Below are positions 37,145 to 44,482 of a DNA stretch of 64,000 nucleotides, piece after piece; position 1 is the stretch's first letter; each line of letters opens with the position of its first letter. Under the pieces are notes generated by a model, which saw only the letters and a program-made list of their open reading frames with translations, had not been told where the DNA came from and made no database searches. The stretch covers positions 37,341 to 101,340 of the forward strand of contig NZ_JAUMIT010000008.1 in the NCBI RefSeq assembly GCF_030519655.1, given 5' to 3'. The DNA is from Wenyingzhuangia gilva (lineage in GTDB: Bacteria; Bacteroidota; Bacteroidia; Flavobacteriales; Flavobacteriaceae). Made by a program: the position numbers and the translations under genes.

Positions 37145-38365
37145 ATGATAGAAGAAAAGAAAGTAACCTCGGAAAAAACAGTATTGGTGGGTGTCATTAC
37201 ACAGCATCAAGATGAGGCAAAGTCTACGGAATATTTAGATGAATTAGAGTTTTTGGTAACCACAGCTGGTGGAACTGCCGTAAAAAGATTTGTCCAAAAA
37301 TTAGAAAAACCTCATCCTAAGACTTTTATAGGAACTGGGAAATTAGAAGATGTAAAAGCATATATTGATTCGCACGATATAGGAACCGTTATTTTTGATG
37401 ATGAGTTGTCTCCTGGGCAATTGAGAAACATAGAAAAGATTTTAGATACCAAAATTTTAGATAGAACCACTTTGATCTTAGATATTTTTGCGCAACGTGC
37501 AGAAACTAGTTATGCAAGAACACAAGTGGCTTTGGCACAATGTCAATATATGTTACCAAGATTAACCAAGCTTTGGTCTCACTTAGATAAGCAAAAAGGG
37601 GGGATCGGAATGCGTGGTCCTGGGGAAACAGAAATTGAAACGGATAGACGTATTGTAAGAGATCAAATTTCTTTGTTAAAAAAGAAGCTAGAGACGATTG
37701 ACAGGCAAATGGCTGTACAGCGTAAGAACCGTGGTAAAATGGTTCGTGTGGCTTTGGTAGGATATACCAACGTTGGAAAATCTACCTTAATGAATGTGAT
37801 TAGTAAAAGTGAAGTCTTTGCAGAAGATAAATTGTTTGCAACTTTAGATACTACGGTTCGTAAAGTGGTGATTAAGAACATTCCTTTTTTAATGACAGAT
37901 ACGGTTGGGTTTATTAGAAAGTTGCCTACGCAATTGGTGGAATCTTTTAAGTCTACTTTAGATGAGGTTCGTGAAGCAGATTTATTGTTACATGTGGTCG
38001 ATATTTCTCATCCTACATTTGAAGATCATATCAATTCTGTAAATCTTATTTTAGAAGAAATTGAGAGCGCTAACAAGCCAACTTTAATGGTGTTTAACAA
38101 AATTGATAGTTACACATATGAAACCATTGATGAAGATGATTTGGTAACTGAGAAAACCGAAAAACATTATACGCTTGAGGAATTAAAAAATTCTTGGATG
38201 TCTAAAATTGAAGACGAATGTGTGTTTATTTCAGCTTTAAACAAAGACAATATGGAAGATTTTAAAGAAAAGGTGTTTGATATGGTTCGTGAAATACATA
38301 CCAAACGTTTTCCGTATAATAATTATCTGTATTCAGAATACGATGAAGATGGTAATAAGCTTTAA
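37145..38365 (+). CDS. hflX: GTPase HflX
   Basis: HflX binds and splits stalled or hibernating ribosomes. The N-terminal domain (VLVGVITQHQDEAKSTEYLDELEFL ... TFIGTGKLEDVKAYI) precedes the G domain: G1 GYTNVGKST, G3 DTVGFIRKLP, G4 NKID and a G5-like SALN. The linker with GGIGMRGPGETEIETDRR is diagnostic. A longer frame opens at the GTG at 37121, but the -7 box lies inside it, so the ATG at 37145 (406 residues) is the better start. Confidence 0.95.
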   Translation: MIEEKKVTSEKTVLVGVITQHQDEAKSTEYLDELEFLVTTAGGTAVKRFVQKLEKPHPKTFIGTGKLEDVKAYIDSHDIGTVIFDDELSPGQLRNIEKILDTKILDRTTLILDIFAQRAETSYARTQVALAQCQYMLPRLTKLWSHLDKQKGGIGMRGPGETEIETDRRIVRDQISLLKKKLETIDRQMAVQRKNRGKMVRVALVGYTNVGKSTLMNVISKSEVFAEDKLFATLDTTVRKVVIKNIPFLMTDTVGFIRKLPTQLVESFKSTLDEVREADLLLHVVDISHPTFEDHINSVNLILEEIESANKPTLMVFNKIDSYTYETIDEDDLVTEKTEKHYTLEELKNSWMSKIEDECVFISALNKDNMEDFKEKVFDMVREIHTKRFPYNNYLYSEYDEDGNKL

Positions 38366-38370
38366 TAACA

Positions 38371-38403
38371 AAAAAATCCCGAGTGCTATACTCGGGATTT
38401 TTT
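38371..38403. terminator. bidirectional terminator after hflX
   Basis: Perfect 14-base arms AAAAAATCCCGAGT and complement, loop of 5, between convergent genes. Confidence 0.93.
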
Positions 38404-38405
38404 GT

Positions 38406-39860
38406 TTAATTACTTAGTTCTCCAATTTTATATAACATATTTATAGCGTCATAATAGCCAGTATAGTATTTGTCTTGAATGTTAAAATAACAACTAAGCT
38501 TGAGATTTGTGTTTTTTTCAGAGAAATATTGTATGTGGCCTATTTTAGATTTTTTTAAATTTAAAGAAGGTATAATCTCGCCATTTCTGTTAAGTAGAAT
38601 ATAGGTATAGTTATCAAAATAACTTGTTACAGAATATGAAAAGCTTATAGCCATTCCACCTACAGCTGAAGATCTAGTAATAGCCCTCTTGCTACCAATA
38701 AGTAAATGATGTTGTTTGTTTAAAATTATAGATGATAATGCTGTACTTCCTTTAGATGTGTGTTTAAGGAAATTATCAATGCTTTTCTCGTTACTTTCTT
38801 TTTGTTTCCCTGTAAAAATATTAGTCATTGCATAATGAGTATTATTGTCCTTAAATAAAGAATCATTTTCAGTAAAATCGTAGGTCTTTCTGTTGTAAGA
38901 TATAAGGTTTATAATACTTAATTTCATTTCATTAGAGTTGATCCCTAATTGTAATAACTTGTTGCTTGAAATTAAAGAGTTGTAATCTAATCTTTTACTT
39001 GATTTTTCATACTCAAAATATTTATATTGTTTTTTTGAAATACTATCGAGATCAAATTGATATATATGAGTTCCTTTGTTTGGACTTTTATTGTCATCAA
39101 TGGTTAAAGTAAAAAGATGATTTTGGTTTTTGTATATTTTAACTTTCAGAGAAGTCTTATCAAAAGGTTCATTACTATCTTTACTTATAACAGGAATACT
39201 AGCTCCAGAGTTTTTAAAAAATTCAGATGCATATACATCGAATTCATCAAGTGTGGTTTTGTACTCTAATTCATTTAAGTTATGCTCTTCTATTTTATCA
39301 ATTGATGTTTCTGAATATTTATATATATTTAAAATATTTGAAGAAGATGTATTCGTTAAAATTATAAACTCTTCATCTAAAAAAAAGCAAGCTAGTGTTC
39401 TTTCATTTTTAGGTTTAAATTTTACTGAACTAGTATGATGTTTTTTAGTAGTAATATTATATTCTATTTGAGTGATGTTTGTTGATTTACTAAAAAGCCT
39501 TTCCTTGTTTTCTTTAAAGTATAAAATGATTTTATCCTTTTTTTTAATGACATGGAATGGAAAGTTGTTTTGAGATTGTTTTTCTATGGTACCAATTTTA
39601 GAAGAATTAAATTTTTTATCTAGTAGATAAATAGAAATCTTATCAAATGTTTGGATTAAAAGAATATTTTCATCTTCGTTTAGAGGATATATTTTAGAGC
39701 CAAATTGATCAAGGTACTGAGAAGTTGATAGAGAAATTAATTTTTCATTTGTTCTTTTGTTTGTTTGAACCTTATGCTTAATATCTATAGGGAATTCTGA
39801 AATGACTGATTGAGAGAAAGCAGTTATAGTGATAAAGAATGTTAGTAAAGTTTTAATCAT
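38406..39860 (-). CDS. unknown secreted 484-residue protein
   Basis: A signal peptide (MIKTLLTFFITITAFSQS) is followed by a protein rich in short beta stretches with alternating lysine and aromatic residues, such as NILLIQTFDKISIYLLDK, KIILYFKENKERLF and NHLFTLTIDDNK. This could be a beta-propeller, but no repeat motif is certain. No membrane anchor, lipobox or T9SS tail is seen, so it is probably periplasmic. It is more AT-rich than its neighbours and stands alone, 47 bases from marC on the same strand. I assign no function. Confidence 0.65.
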   Translation of the reverse strand: MIKTLLTFFITITAFSQSVISEFPIDIKHKVQTNKRTNEKLISLSTSQYLDQFGSKIYPLNEDENILLIQTFDKISIYLLDKKFNSSKIGTIEKQSQNNFPFHVIKKKDKIILYFKENKERLFSKSTNITQIEYNITTKKHHTSSVKFKPKNERTLACFFLDEEFIILTNTSSSNILNIYKYSETSIDKIEEHNLNELEYKTTLDEFDVYASEFFKNSGASIPVISKDSNEPFDKTSLKVKIYKNQNHLFTLTIDDNKSPNKGTHIYQFDLDSISKKQYKYFEYEKSSKRLDYNSLISSNKLLQLGINSNEMKLSIINLISYNRKTYDFTENDSLFKDNNTHYAMTNIFTGKQKESNEKSIDNFLKHTSKGSTALSSIILNKQHHLLIGSKRAITRSSAVGGMAISFSYSVTSYFDNYTYILLNRNGEIIPSLNLKKSKIGHIQYFSEKNTNLKLSCYFNIQDKYYTGYYDAINMLYKIGELSN

Positions 39861-39907
39861 TTTTTTGCAATTTTTAGGCTAAGGTATTATTCTTTTCGAT
39901 TTCTGTG

Positions 39908-40519
39908 TTATAACATTTGAATGTAATCTTTCATTCCACTTAGAATACTTTGTATGGCATAAGAGGCAAGTATCAATCCCATTATTTTACTGATGACGGT
40001 AATTCCATAATCGCCAATTTTTTTCTGTACTACATTGGCAGCAAGTAATAACAAAGCTGTTAGTCCAATTACTAACATGACTAAAAAAGTAGTAATGGCT
40101 TGTTGTTGTAAGGTGTATATATGATTGTCTGTCATTAATACCACCGCCATAATGGCTCCGGGTGAAGCAATAGATGGAATGGCTACTGGAAAGATGGTTA
40201 CATGTTTGTAATCGTTAATTAATTCTTTTTCTGAAGCGGGTTTTCCATCTCCAAAAATCATAGAGAGTGCAAATAGAAAAAGAATCAATCCTCCAGAAAC
40301 TTGAAAAGCATAAAGTTTAATGTTCATTCCTTCAAGAATTACTTGACCGATAATAATAAAAAACAATAAAATTGCAAATGCAATCAAAGAGGCTCTAATC
40401 GCTATTTTTCGTTTGTGTTTTTCATTAAAATGTTTGGTGGCTTCTAAATAGACAGGAACAGATCCAATAGGATCAATTACTGCAATCATAAAGAAAATAG
40501 AAGTAATAATTTCATTCAT
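39908..40519 (-). CDS. MarC-family integral membrane protein
   Basis: Six hydrophobic segments over 203 residues and the N-terminal FFMIAVIDPIGSVPVYLEAT identify the MarC/YchE family; the second half has IPSIASPGAIMAVVLM. Despite the name, no antibiotic efflux role is established for MarC; its transport function is unknown. Its ATG lies three bases after the stop of the DUF3124 lipoprotein gene, so the two are translated from one mRNA. Confidence 0.88.
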   Translation of the reverse strand: MNEIITSIFFMIAVIDPIGSVPVYLEATKHFNEKHKRKIAIRASLIAFAILLFFIIIGQVILEGMNIKLYAFQVSGGLILFLFALSMIFGDGKPASEKELINDYKHVTIFPVAIPSIASPGAIMAVVLMTDNHIYTLQQQAITTFLVMLVIGLTALLLLAANVVQKKIGDYGITVISKIMGLILASYAIQSILSGMKDYIQML

Positions 40520-40522
40520 ATC

Positions 40523-41029
40523 TTAATGAACTTTATCTCCTGTGGTGGTAAATGACAATCCCTGTTGTCCTGATGTTGAAATCATAACAGCTTCAAAAAG
40601 AGGTTGATTACTAGTTGGTTTTATTGTCCAATCAAACATAAAATTTCCACCAGTTCCACCTTCTTTGTCAGTTTCATCAATCACAATTTCTACAGTTTCC
40701 ATAGGAGCTAAATAAATTGGGTGATTAAAATAAGATCTTATCAGCTTTCCTTGGGTATTGTAATAATCGGCTTTTTTAATGTAAATAGTGTCTTGTCTAT
40801 CTGTATTTCTCATGCTCACGGTAACGGTTAAACTGTGTTTTTTATGTTCTGTATAACTATATACTTGTGAGTAAACAGATAGATGGGTTGTTCCTAATAA
40901 CAAAGAATCGTTATTAGTTTTGGCCATTCTTTTTTCCCAATTCACAGGATTTGTAGAACTAATCTTTTTTACTTCTTTACAAGACATTAGTAATATGGTT
41001 GATAAAATAAGTAAAAATATATTTTTCAT
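40523..41029 (-). CDS. DUF3124 lipoprotein
   Basis: The lipobox LLMSC gives a lipidated cysteine at residue 17. The mature part matches DUF3124 by TTHLSVYSQVYS, LTVTVSMRNTDRQDTIYI, YYNTQGKLIRSYF and FEAVMISTSGQQGLSF. Function unknown. It is paired with marC in one operon, which suggests a shared envelope role. No clear promoter box found upstream. Confidence 0.82.
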   Translation of the reverse strand: MKNIFLLILSTILLMSCKEVKKISSTNPVNWEKRMAKTNNDSLLLGTTHLSVYSQVYSYTEHKKHSLTVTVSMRNTDRQDTIYIKKADYYNTQGKLIRSYFNHPIYLAPMETVEIVIDETDKEGGTGGNFMFDWTIKPTSNQPLFEAVMISTSGQQGLSFTTTGDKVH

Positions 41030-41117
41030 AATATTAATTCTAGAGGGGGTGAATAACTCGTGTTAAATTACTTAAATAGTTACAGTTGATGAAATTTAAT
41101 TGAGGAGAACTCATAAA

Positions 41118-41144
41118 AAAACCTCTAGCAATACTAGAGGTTTT
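41118..41144 (-). terminator. terminator of the sufE-DUF3078 operon
   Basis: AAAACCTCTAG/CTAGAGGTTTT with a 5-base loop and a seven-base T run on the minus strand. Confidence 0.9.
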
Positions 41145-41168
41145 GAATTTTATATGATATGTGTTTTC

Positions 41169-42008
41169 TTAGAACTTGTAGTTAAATCCTAAACCAAATA
41201 CTTCACGAATCTGAACTGCTTTTACAGCATTATCATCATAAATAGCTTGTAAAGCAATATTTGCAGATAAGTAATCGTTTACTTTCATTGCCACGTTTAA
41301 AGTGTAGTCAATATCTACGTTTCCAAGATTTTCTAAATAGTTAGCATACATATTTAAAATGTTTTCAAAACTTACGTTTTCAAAAGCATTAAATTTATAG
41401 TAAGCTGCTATGTTAGCCCCCAATTCAAAACGAGAAGTTTCTCCTTGTTCAACACCAAAAGCACTTCCTAGTGTTGTAAATTCACTATTTACAAAAATAG
41501 CTCTAGCAGAAGCTGGGGTGATGTTTACTTTTAAGTTGTCTGATTTTTTCCACAAAGCACCTGGACCTGCTTGTAAGTAGGCTGGAGAAAAGAATGTAGA
41601 GATTTTTTGTAGTTGTGCAGCAGTTTTATAACCATCTGCAAATTGAGTTTTAAAGTTTAAATAAGCAGAGTAATACCAATACTTACTAGCTTTTTTACCA
41701 TATAAAGAGGAAAGTTCTATACGGTCATCTGTTTTTTGGTAAAAATTATTTCCTGCTGTTTTGGTTAAACCATAAGCAAGAATAATTTTGTTGTCCCAAA
41801 CATCGTTGTCTTTTTTGTAGTTAAAACCATAGTTGATGTTTGCATTGGTGGCAATATTGTTTACTCCACCTCCCTGCCAATCTTTATTATAGGCAGATTG
41901 GTTGAACAATAAGGTAAATACGCCTCCTTTTTTCCAGTTACTTTCTTTTTCTTGAGCAAAAGTGATCGTTGCGCACAATAATAGAGTTAATGCTGAAATT
42001 TTTTTCAT
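41169..42008 (-). CDS. DUF3078 outer-membrane protein
   Basis: A signal peptide (MKKISALTLLLCATITFAQ) precedes a beta-rich protein matching DUF3078: WKKGGVFTLLFNQSAYNKDWQGGGVNNIA, DNKIILAYGLTKT, KYWYYSAYLNFKTQF. It ends GLGFNYKF, with a terminal phenylalanine as is usual for outer-membrane barrels. The function is unknown. It is the last gene behind sufE, the DUF59 gene and the DUF2480 gene, a linkage I recall from other Bacteroidota. Confidence 0.85.
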   Translation of the reverse strand: MKKISALTLLLCATITFAQEKESNWKKGGVFTLLFNQSAYNKDWQGGGVNNIATNANINYGFNYKKDNDVWDNKIILAYGLTKTAGNNFYQKTDDRIELSSLYGKKASKYWYYSAYLNFKTQFADGYKTAAQLQKISTFFSPAYLQAGPGALWKKSDNLKVNITPASARAIFVNSEFTTLGSAFGVEQGETSRFELGANIAAYYKFNAFENVSFENILNMYANYLENLGNVDIDYTLNVAMKVNDYLSANIALQAIYDDNAVKAVQIREVFGLGFNYKF

Positions 42009-42025
42009 AGTAATCTTTTAATAGT

Positions 42026-42532
42026 TTATTTAGTTTTTTTAAATAGTGGTACAGTAGAACATGCTTCACCATACATAATGTTTTTAGCAACAGGAAGTAG
42101 TTTGCTAATTAATAAAGTGTAGGCAGATTCCGGAATGGGTTTGTTTGCACAGCCTTTAATAATCACAGGTTTGTCTTCATATTGATTGATGTCAAATTTA
42201 GAAATTATTTCAGTATACAAAACAGTTTCTAAAATATTCAAATCACCTACTACACATTTTTTAGCATAGTTACAGGCATTACTAGCTAGTAATAGATATG
42301 CCCAAGAAGGAATAATAGCATCAGCACTACAAGTAAAAGCAATGTATTTGTTTTGCAATGTAGACCAATCGAATTCTGCTACTTTTTCTCTAAAGTCTTT
42401 TTCTCTTAAAATAATTCCCTCGTAGAGCCAGTCTTTAATATCAAACAAAACACGTTCTCCAGGTAGATAAAAATCTTCTAGATCTATATTTTTTAAAGGG
42501 CTCTTAGCTACTCTGTTTACAATTTCATCCAT
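42026..42532 (-). CDS. DUF2480 protein
   Basis: The 168-residue soluble protein matches DUF2480 (MDEIVNRVAKSPLKNIDLEDFYLPGERVLFDIKDWLYEGIILREKDFRE). A segment IIKGCANKPIPESAY has a cysteine that could bind metal or carry a persulfide, but this is a guess. The family sits in suf loci of Bacteroidota, which hints at an Fe-S assembly role. It lies 17 bases before the DUF3078 gene and 99 bases after the DUF59 gene. Confidence 0.85.
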   Translation of the reverse strand: MDEIVNRVAKSPLKNIDLEDFYLPGERVLFDIKDWLYEGIILREKDFREKVAEFDWSTLQNKYIAFTCSADAIIPSWAYLLLASNACNYAKKCVVGDLNILETVLYTEIISKFDINQYEDKPVIIKGCANKPIPESAYTLLISKLLPVAKNIMYGEACSTVPLFKKTK

Positions 42533-42539
42533 AATTAAT

Positions 42540-42631
42540 TAGTATTTAGCACATAGTTGTTAGTAAATAGTTTTATGATAACCAACAACCAAACATTATC
42601 TATGTACTTAGTACTGATGACTCAGTACTAA
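42540..42631. repeat. AGTACT palindrome and second hairpin in the DUF59-DUF2480 gap
   Basis: TTAGTACTGA (42608-42617) and its exact complement TCAGTACTAA (42622-42631) form a perfect 10-pair hairpin that touches the stop codon of the DUF59 gene. A second weak hairpin joins GTTGTTAGT and ACCAACAAC. No T run follows. Same word family as at 1771 and 14327. Confidence 0.7.
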
Positions 42632-42952
42632 TTATAGAAATCCTAATTCTAATTTGGCTTCTTCGCTCATCATGTCCTGTGTCCATGTAGGGTCAAAAGT
42701 TAATTCAACTTCGGCACTTTCAATTTCTTCTAAGGCACAAACTTTTTCTTCAACTTCTTTTGGTAAAGTTTCTGCAACAGGGCAGTTAGGAGAAGTTAAA
42801 GTCATTAATATTTTTGCTTGTTTTTTATCATTTACAAGCACGTCGTAGATCAATCCTAATTCATAAATATCTACAGGTATTTCTGGATCGTAAATTGTTT
42901 TTAACACATTTACAATTTTATCTCCTATTTCTACAGTTTCTTCGTGGTTCAT
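42632..42952 (-). CDS. DUF59/MIP18-family protein (SufT/PaaD-like Fe-S assembly factor)
   Basis: The 106-residue protein shows YDPEIPVDIYELGLIYDV (about residues 21-38) and LTSPNCPVAETLP with the conserved cysteine C57. The family helps mature Fe-S proteins (SufT, PaaD, MIP18). Between sufE and the DUF2480 gene, it is very likely part of SUF assembly in this organism. Length is typical. Confidence 0.9.
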   Translation of the reverse strand: MNHEETVEIGDKIVNVLKTIYDPEIPVDIYELGLIYDVLVNDKKQAKILMTLTSPNCPVAETLPKEVEEKVCALEEIESAEVELTFDPTWTQDMMSEEAKLELGFL

Positions 42953-42971
42953 TATTTCTTGTTTTTAGCAG

Positions 42972-43397
42972 TTAAGCATTTAATTTGCTTTGCATTCCTA
43001 ATGCGTAAAGTTTTATTTGTTTAATCATAGAAACCAAACCATTGGCTCTGGTTGGTGATAAATGTTCTTTTAAACCAATTTCATCAATAAAATCCATATC
43101 TGCTTCTAGTATGTCTTTAGGTGATTGGTCGTTAAAAACGCGTAACAATACAGCTACAATTCCTTTGGTAATAATAGCATCACTATCAGCACTAAAACGT
43201 ATTTTATCTCCTTCTAGTTCAGAATGTAACCAAACTTTAGATTGACATCCTTTAATAAGGTTGCTGTCTGTTTTGTATTGGTCATCTATCACAGGTACAG
43301 ATTTTCCTAATTCTATCATATACTCATAACGTTGCATCCAATCATCAAACATTGTAAACTCCTCTACAATTTCCTCTTGTATTTCTTTGATAGTCAT
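42972..43397 (-). CDS. sufE: cysteine desulfuration protein SufE
   Basis: SufE takes persulfide sulfur from SufS and hands it to SufBCD. The acceptor cysteine is C51 in LIKGCQSKVWL, in the usual context. Length 141 is normal. It opens the operon sufE-DUF59-DUF2480-DUF3078; the other suf genes are elsewhere. A promoter box lies at 43422-43429. Confidence 0.95.
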   Translation of the reverse strand: MTIKEIQEEIVEEFTMFDDWMQRYEYMIELGKSVPVIDDQYKTDSNLIKGCQSKVWLHSELEGDKIRFSADSDAIITKGIVAVLLRVFNDQSPKDILEADMDFIDEIGLKEHLSPTRANGLVSMIKQIKLYALGMQSKLNA

Positions 43398-43415
43398 ATT
43401 TTAAACTTATTTTTG
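43387..43415 (+). promoter_or_regulatory. possible promoter of the PfkB kinase gene
   Basis: TTG (43387-43389), 18 bases, TATTTTTG (43408-43415). The -33 part lies within the first codons of sufE on the other strand. The leader would be about 80 bases. Confidence 0.45.
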
Positions 43416-43421
43416 CAGCCA

Positions 43422-43429
43422 CAAAGATA
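43422..43429 (-). promoter_or_regulatory. -7 box of sufE
   Basis: TATCTTTG on the minus strand, exact TAnnTTTG match, 24 bases before the sufE start. It lies next to the box for the divergent kinase gene. Confidence 0.55.
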
Positions 43430-43501
43430 CTGAGTATAAAGCTAGGATACAACTGCAATTAGGATTGATTCTAACTTATGTAATTATTGAAATAAAAACA
43501 A

Positions 43502-44422
43502 ATGAGTAAATTATTGGTTATAGGAACAGTAGCTTTTGATGCTATTGAAACTCCTTTTGGAAAAACAGATAAAATTTTAGGAGGAGCAGGAACCTACATT
43601 GGGTTGTCTGCTAGCAATTTTAAGAATGTAGATACAGGATTGGTTTCTATTGTTGGGAATGATTTTCCTCAGGAATATTTTGATTTATTACATAGTAAAA
43701 ACATCAATACAGAAGGAATAGAAGTGGTTAAAGATGGAAAAACTTTCTTTTGGAGTGGTAAATATCACAACAACATGAACCAGAGAGATACTTTAATTAC
43801 AGAGTTAAATGTTTTAGAACATTTTAACCCTGTGGTGCCAGAAAAGTATAAAGATGCTGAAATTGTGATGTTAGGAAATTTACATCCTTTAGTACAAAAT
43901 GCAGGTTTAGAGCAAATGAATAAAAAACCAAAAATGGTAGTGTTAGATACCATGAACTTTTGGATGGATATTGCTTTAGATGATTTAAAAATGTTGTTGA
44001 AAAAAGTAGATGTGATTACTATTAATGATGAAGAAGCTCAGCAATTAAGTGGAGAACATTCATTGGTGAAAGCTGCAGCGGTAATTCATGCAATGGGACC
44101 AGAATATGTGGTAATTAAAAAAGGTGAGCATGGAGCGTTGTTGTTTCATAAAGATAAAATGTTCTTTGCACCAGCGTTGCCATTGGCAGATGTTTTTGAT
44201 CCAACTGGGGCAGGAGATACTTTTGCAGGAGGGTTTACAGGATATTTGGCTCAAGAAGGAGATTTATCGTTCGAAAATATTAAGAATGCAGTCATTTGGG
44301 GATCTAATTTAGCCTCATTTACAGTAGAGAAATTTGGTGTAGAACGTATTGCAGACGTTACTTATAGTGAAGTAGAAGAGCGTTTGGCGAAATTTAAGGA
44401 GTTAACGAAATTTTCTTTGTAA
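43502..44422 (+). CDS. PfkB-family carbohydrate/nucleoside kinase
   Basis: The ribokinase-like fold is clear from LVIGTVAFDAIETPFGK, LGGAGTYIGLSASNF, and the C-terminal anion-hole DPTGAGDTFAGGF with its catalytic aspartate. The 306-residue length fits. The substrate could be a sugar or adenosine-like nucleoside. It lies 60 bases before the purF-like gene, so a role near purine metabolism is suggested by position only. Confidence 0.88.
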   Translation: MSKLLVIGTVAFDAIETPFGKTDKILGGAGTYIGLSASNFKNVDTGLVSIVGNDFPQEYFDLLHSKNINTEGIEVVKDGKTFFWSGKYHNNMNQRDTLITELNVLEHFNPVVPEKYKDAEIVMLGNLHPLVQNAGLEQMNKKPKMVVLDTMNFWMDIALDDLKMLLKKVDVITINDEEAQQLSGEHSLVKAAAVIHAMGPEYVVIKKGEHGALLFHKDKMFFAPALPLADVFDPTGAGDTFAGGFTGYLAQEGDLSFENIKNAVIWGSNLASFTVEKFGVERIADVTYSEVEERLAKFKELTKFSL

Positions 44423-44427
44423 TTTTG
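44420..44427 (+). promoter_or_regulatory. -7 box of the purF-like gene
   Basis: TAATTTTG, exact TAnnTTTG match, overlapping the stop codon of the kinase gene; leader about 50 bases. Confidence 0.45.
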
Positions 44428-44482
44428 CAAAAAATTAATGGTTTTACGACTGATGTAAAACTTAATCAATAAAAGATACAAT

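Noticed and set aside
39908..40519. Antibiotic resistance efflux pump (MarC name)
   Set aside because: The family name is historical; MarC has no proven resistance role and nothing here supports one.
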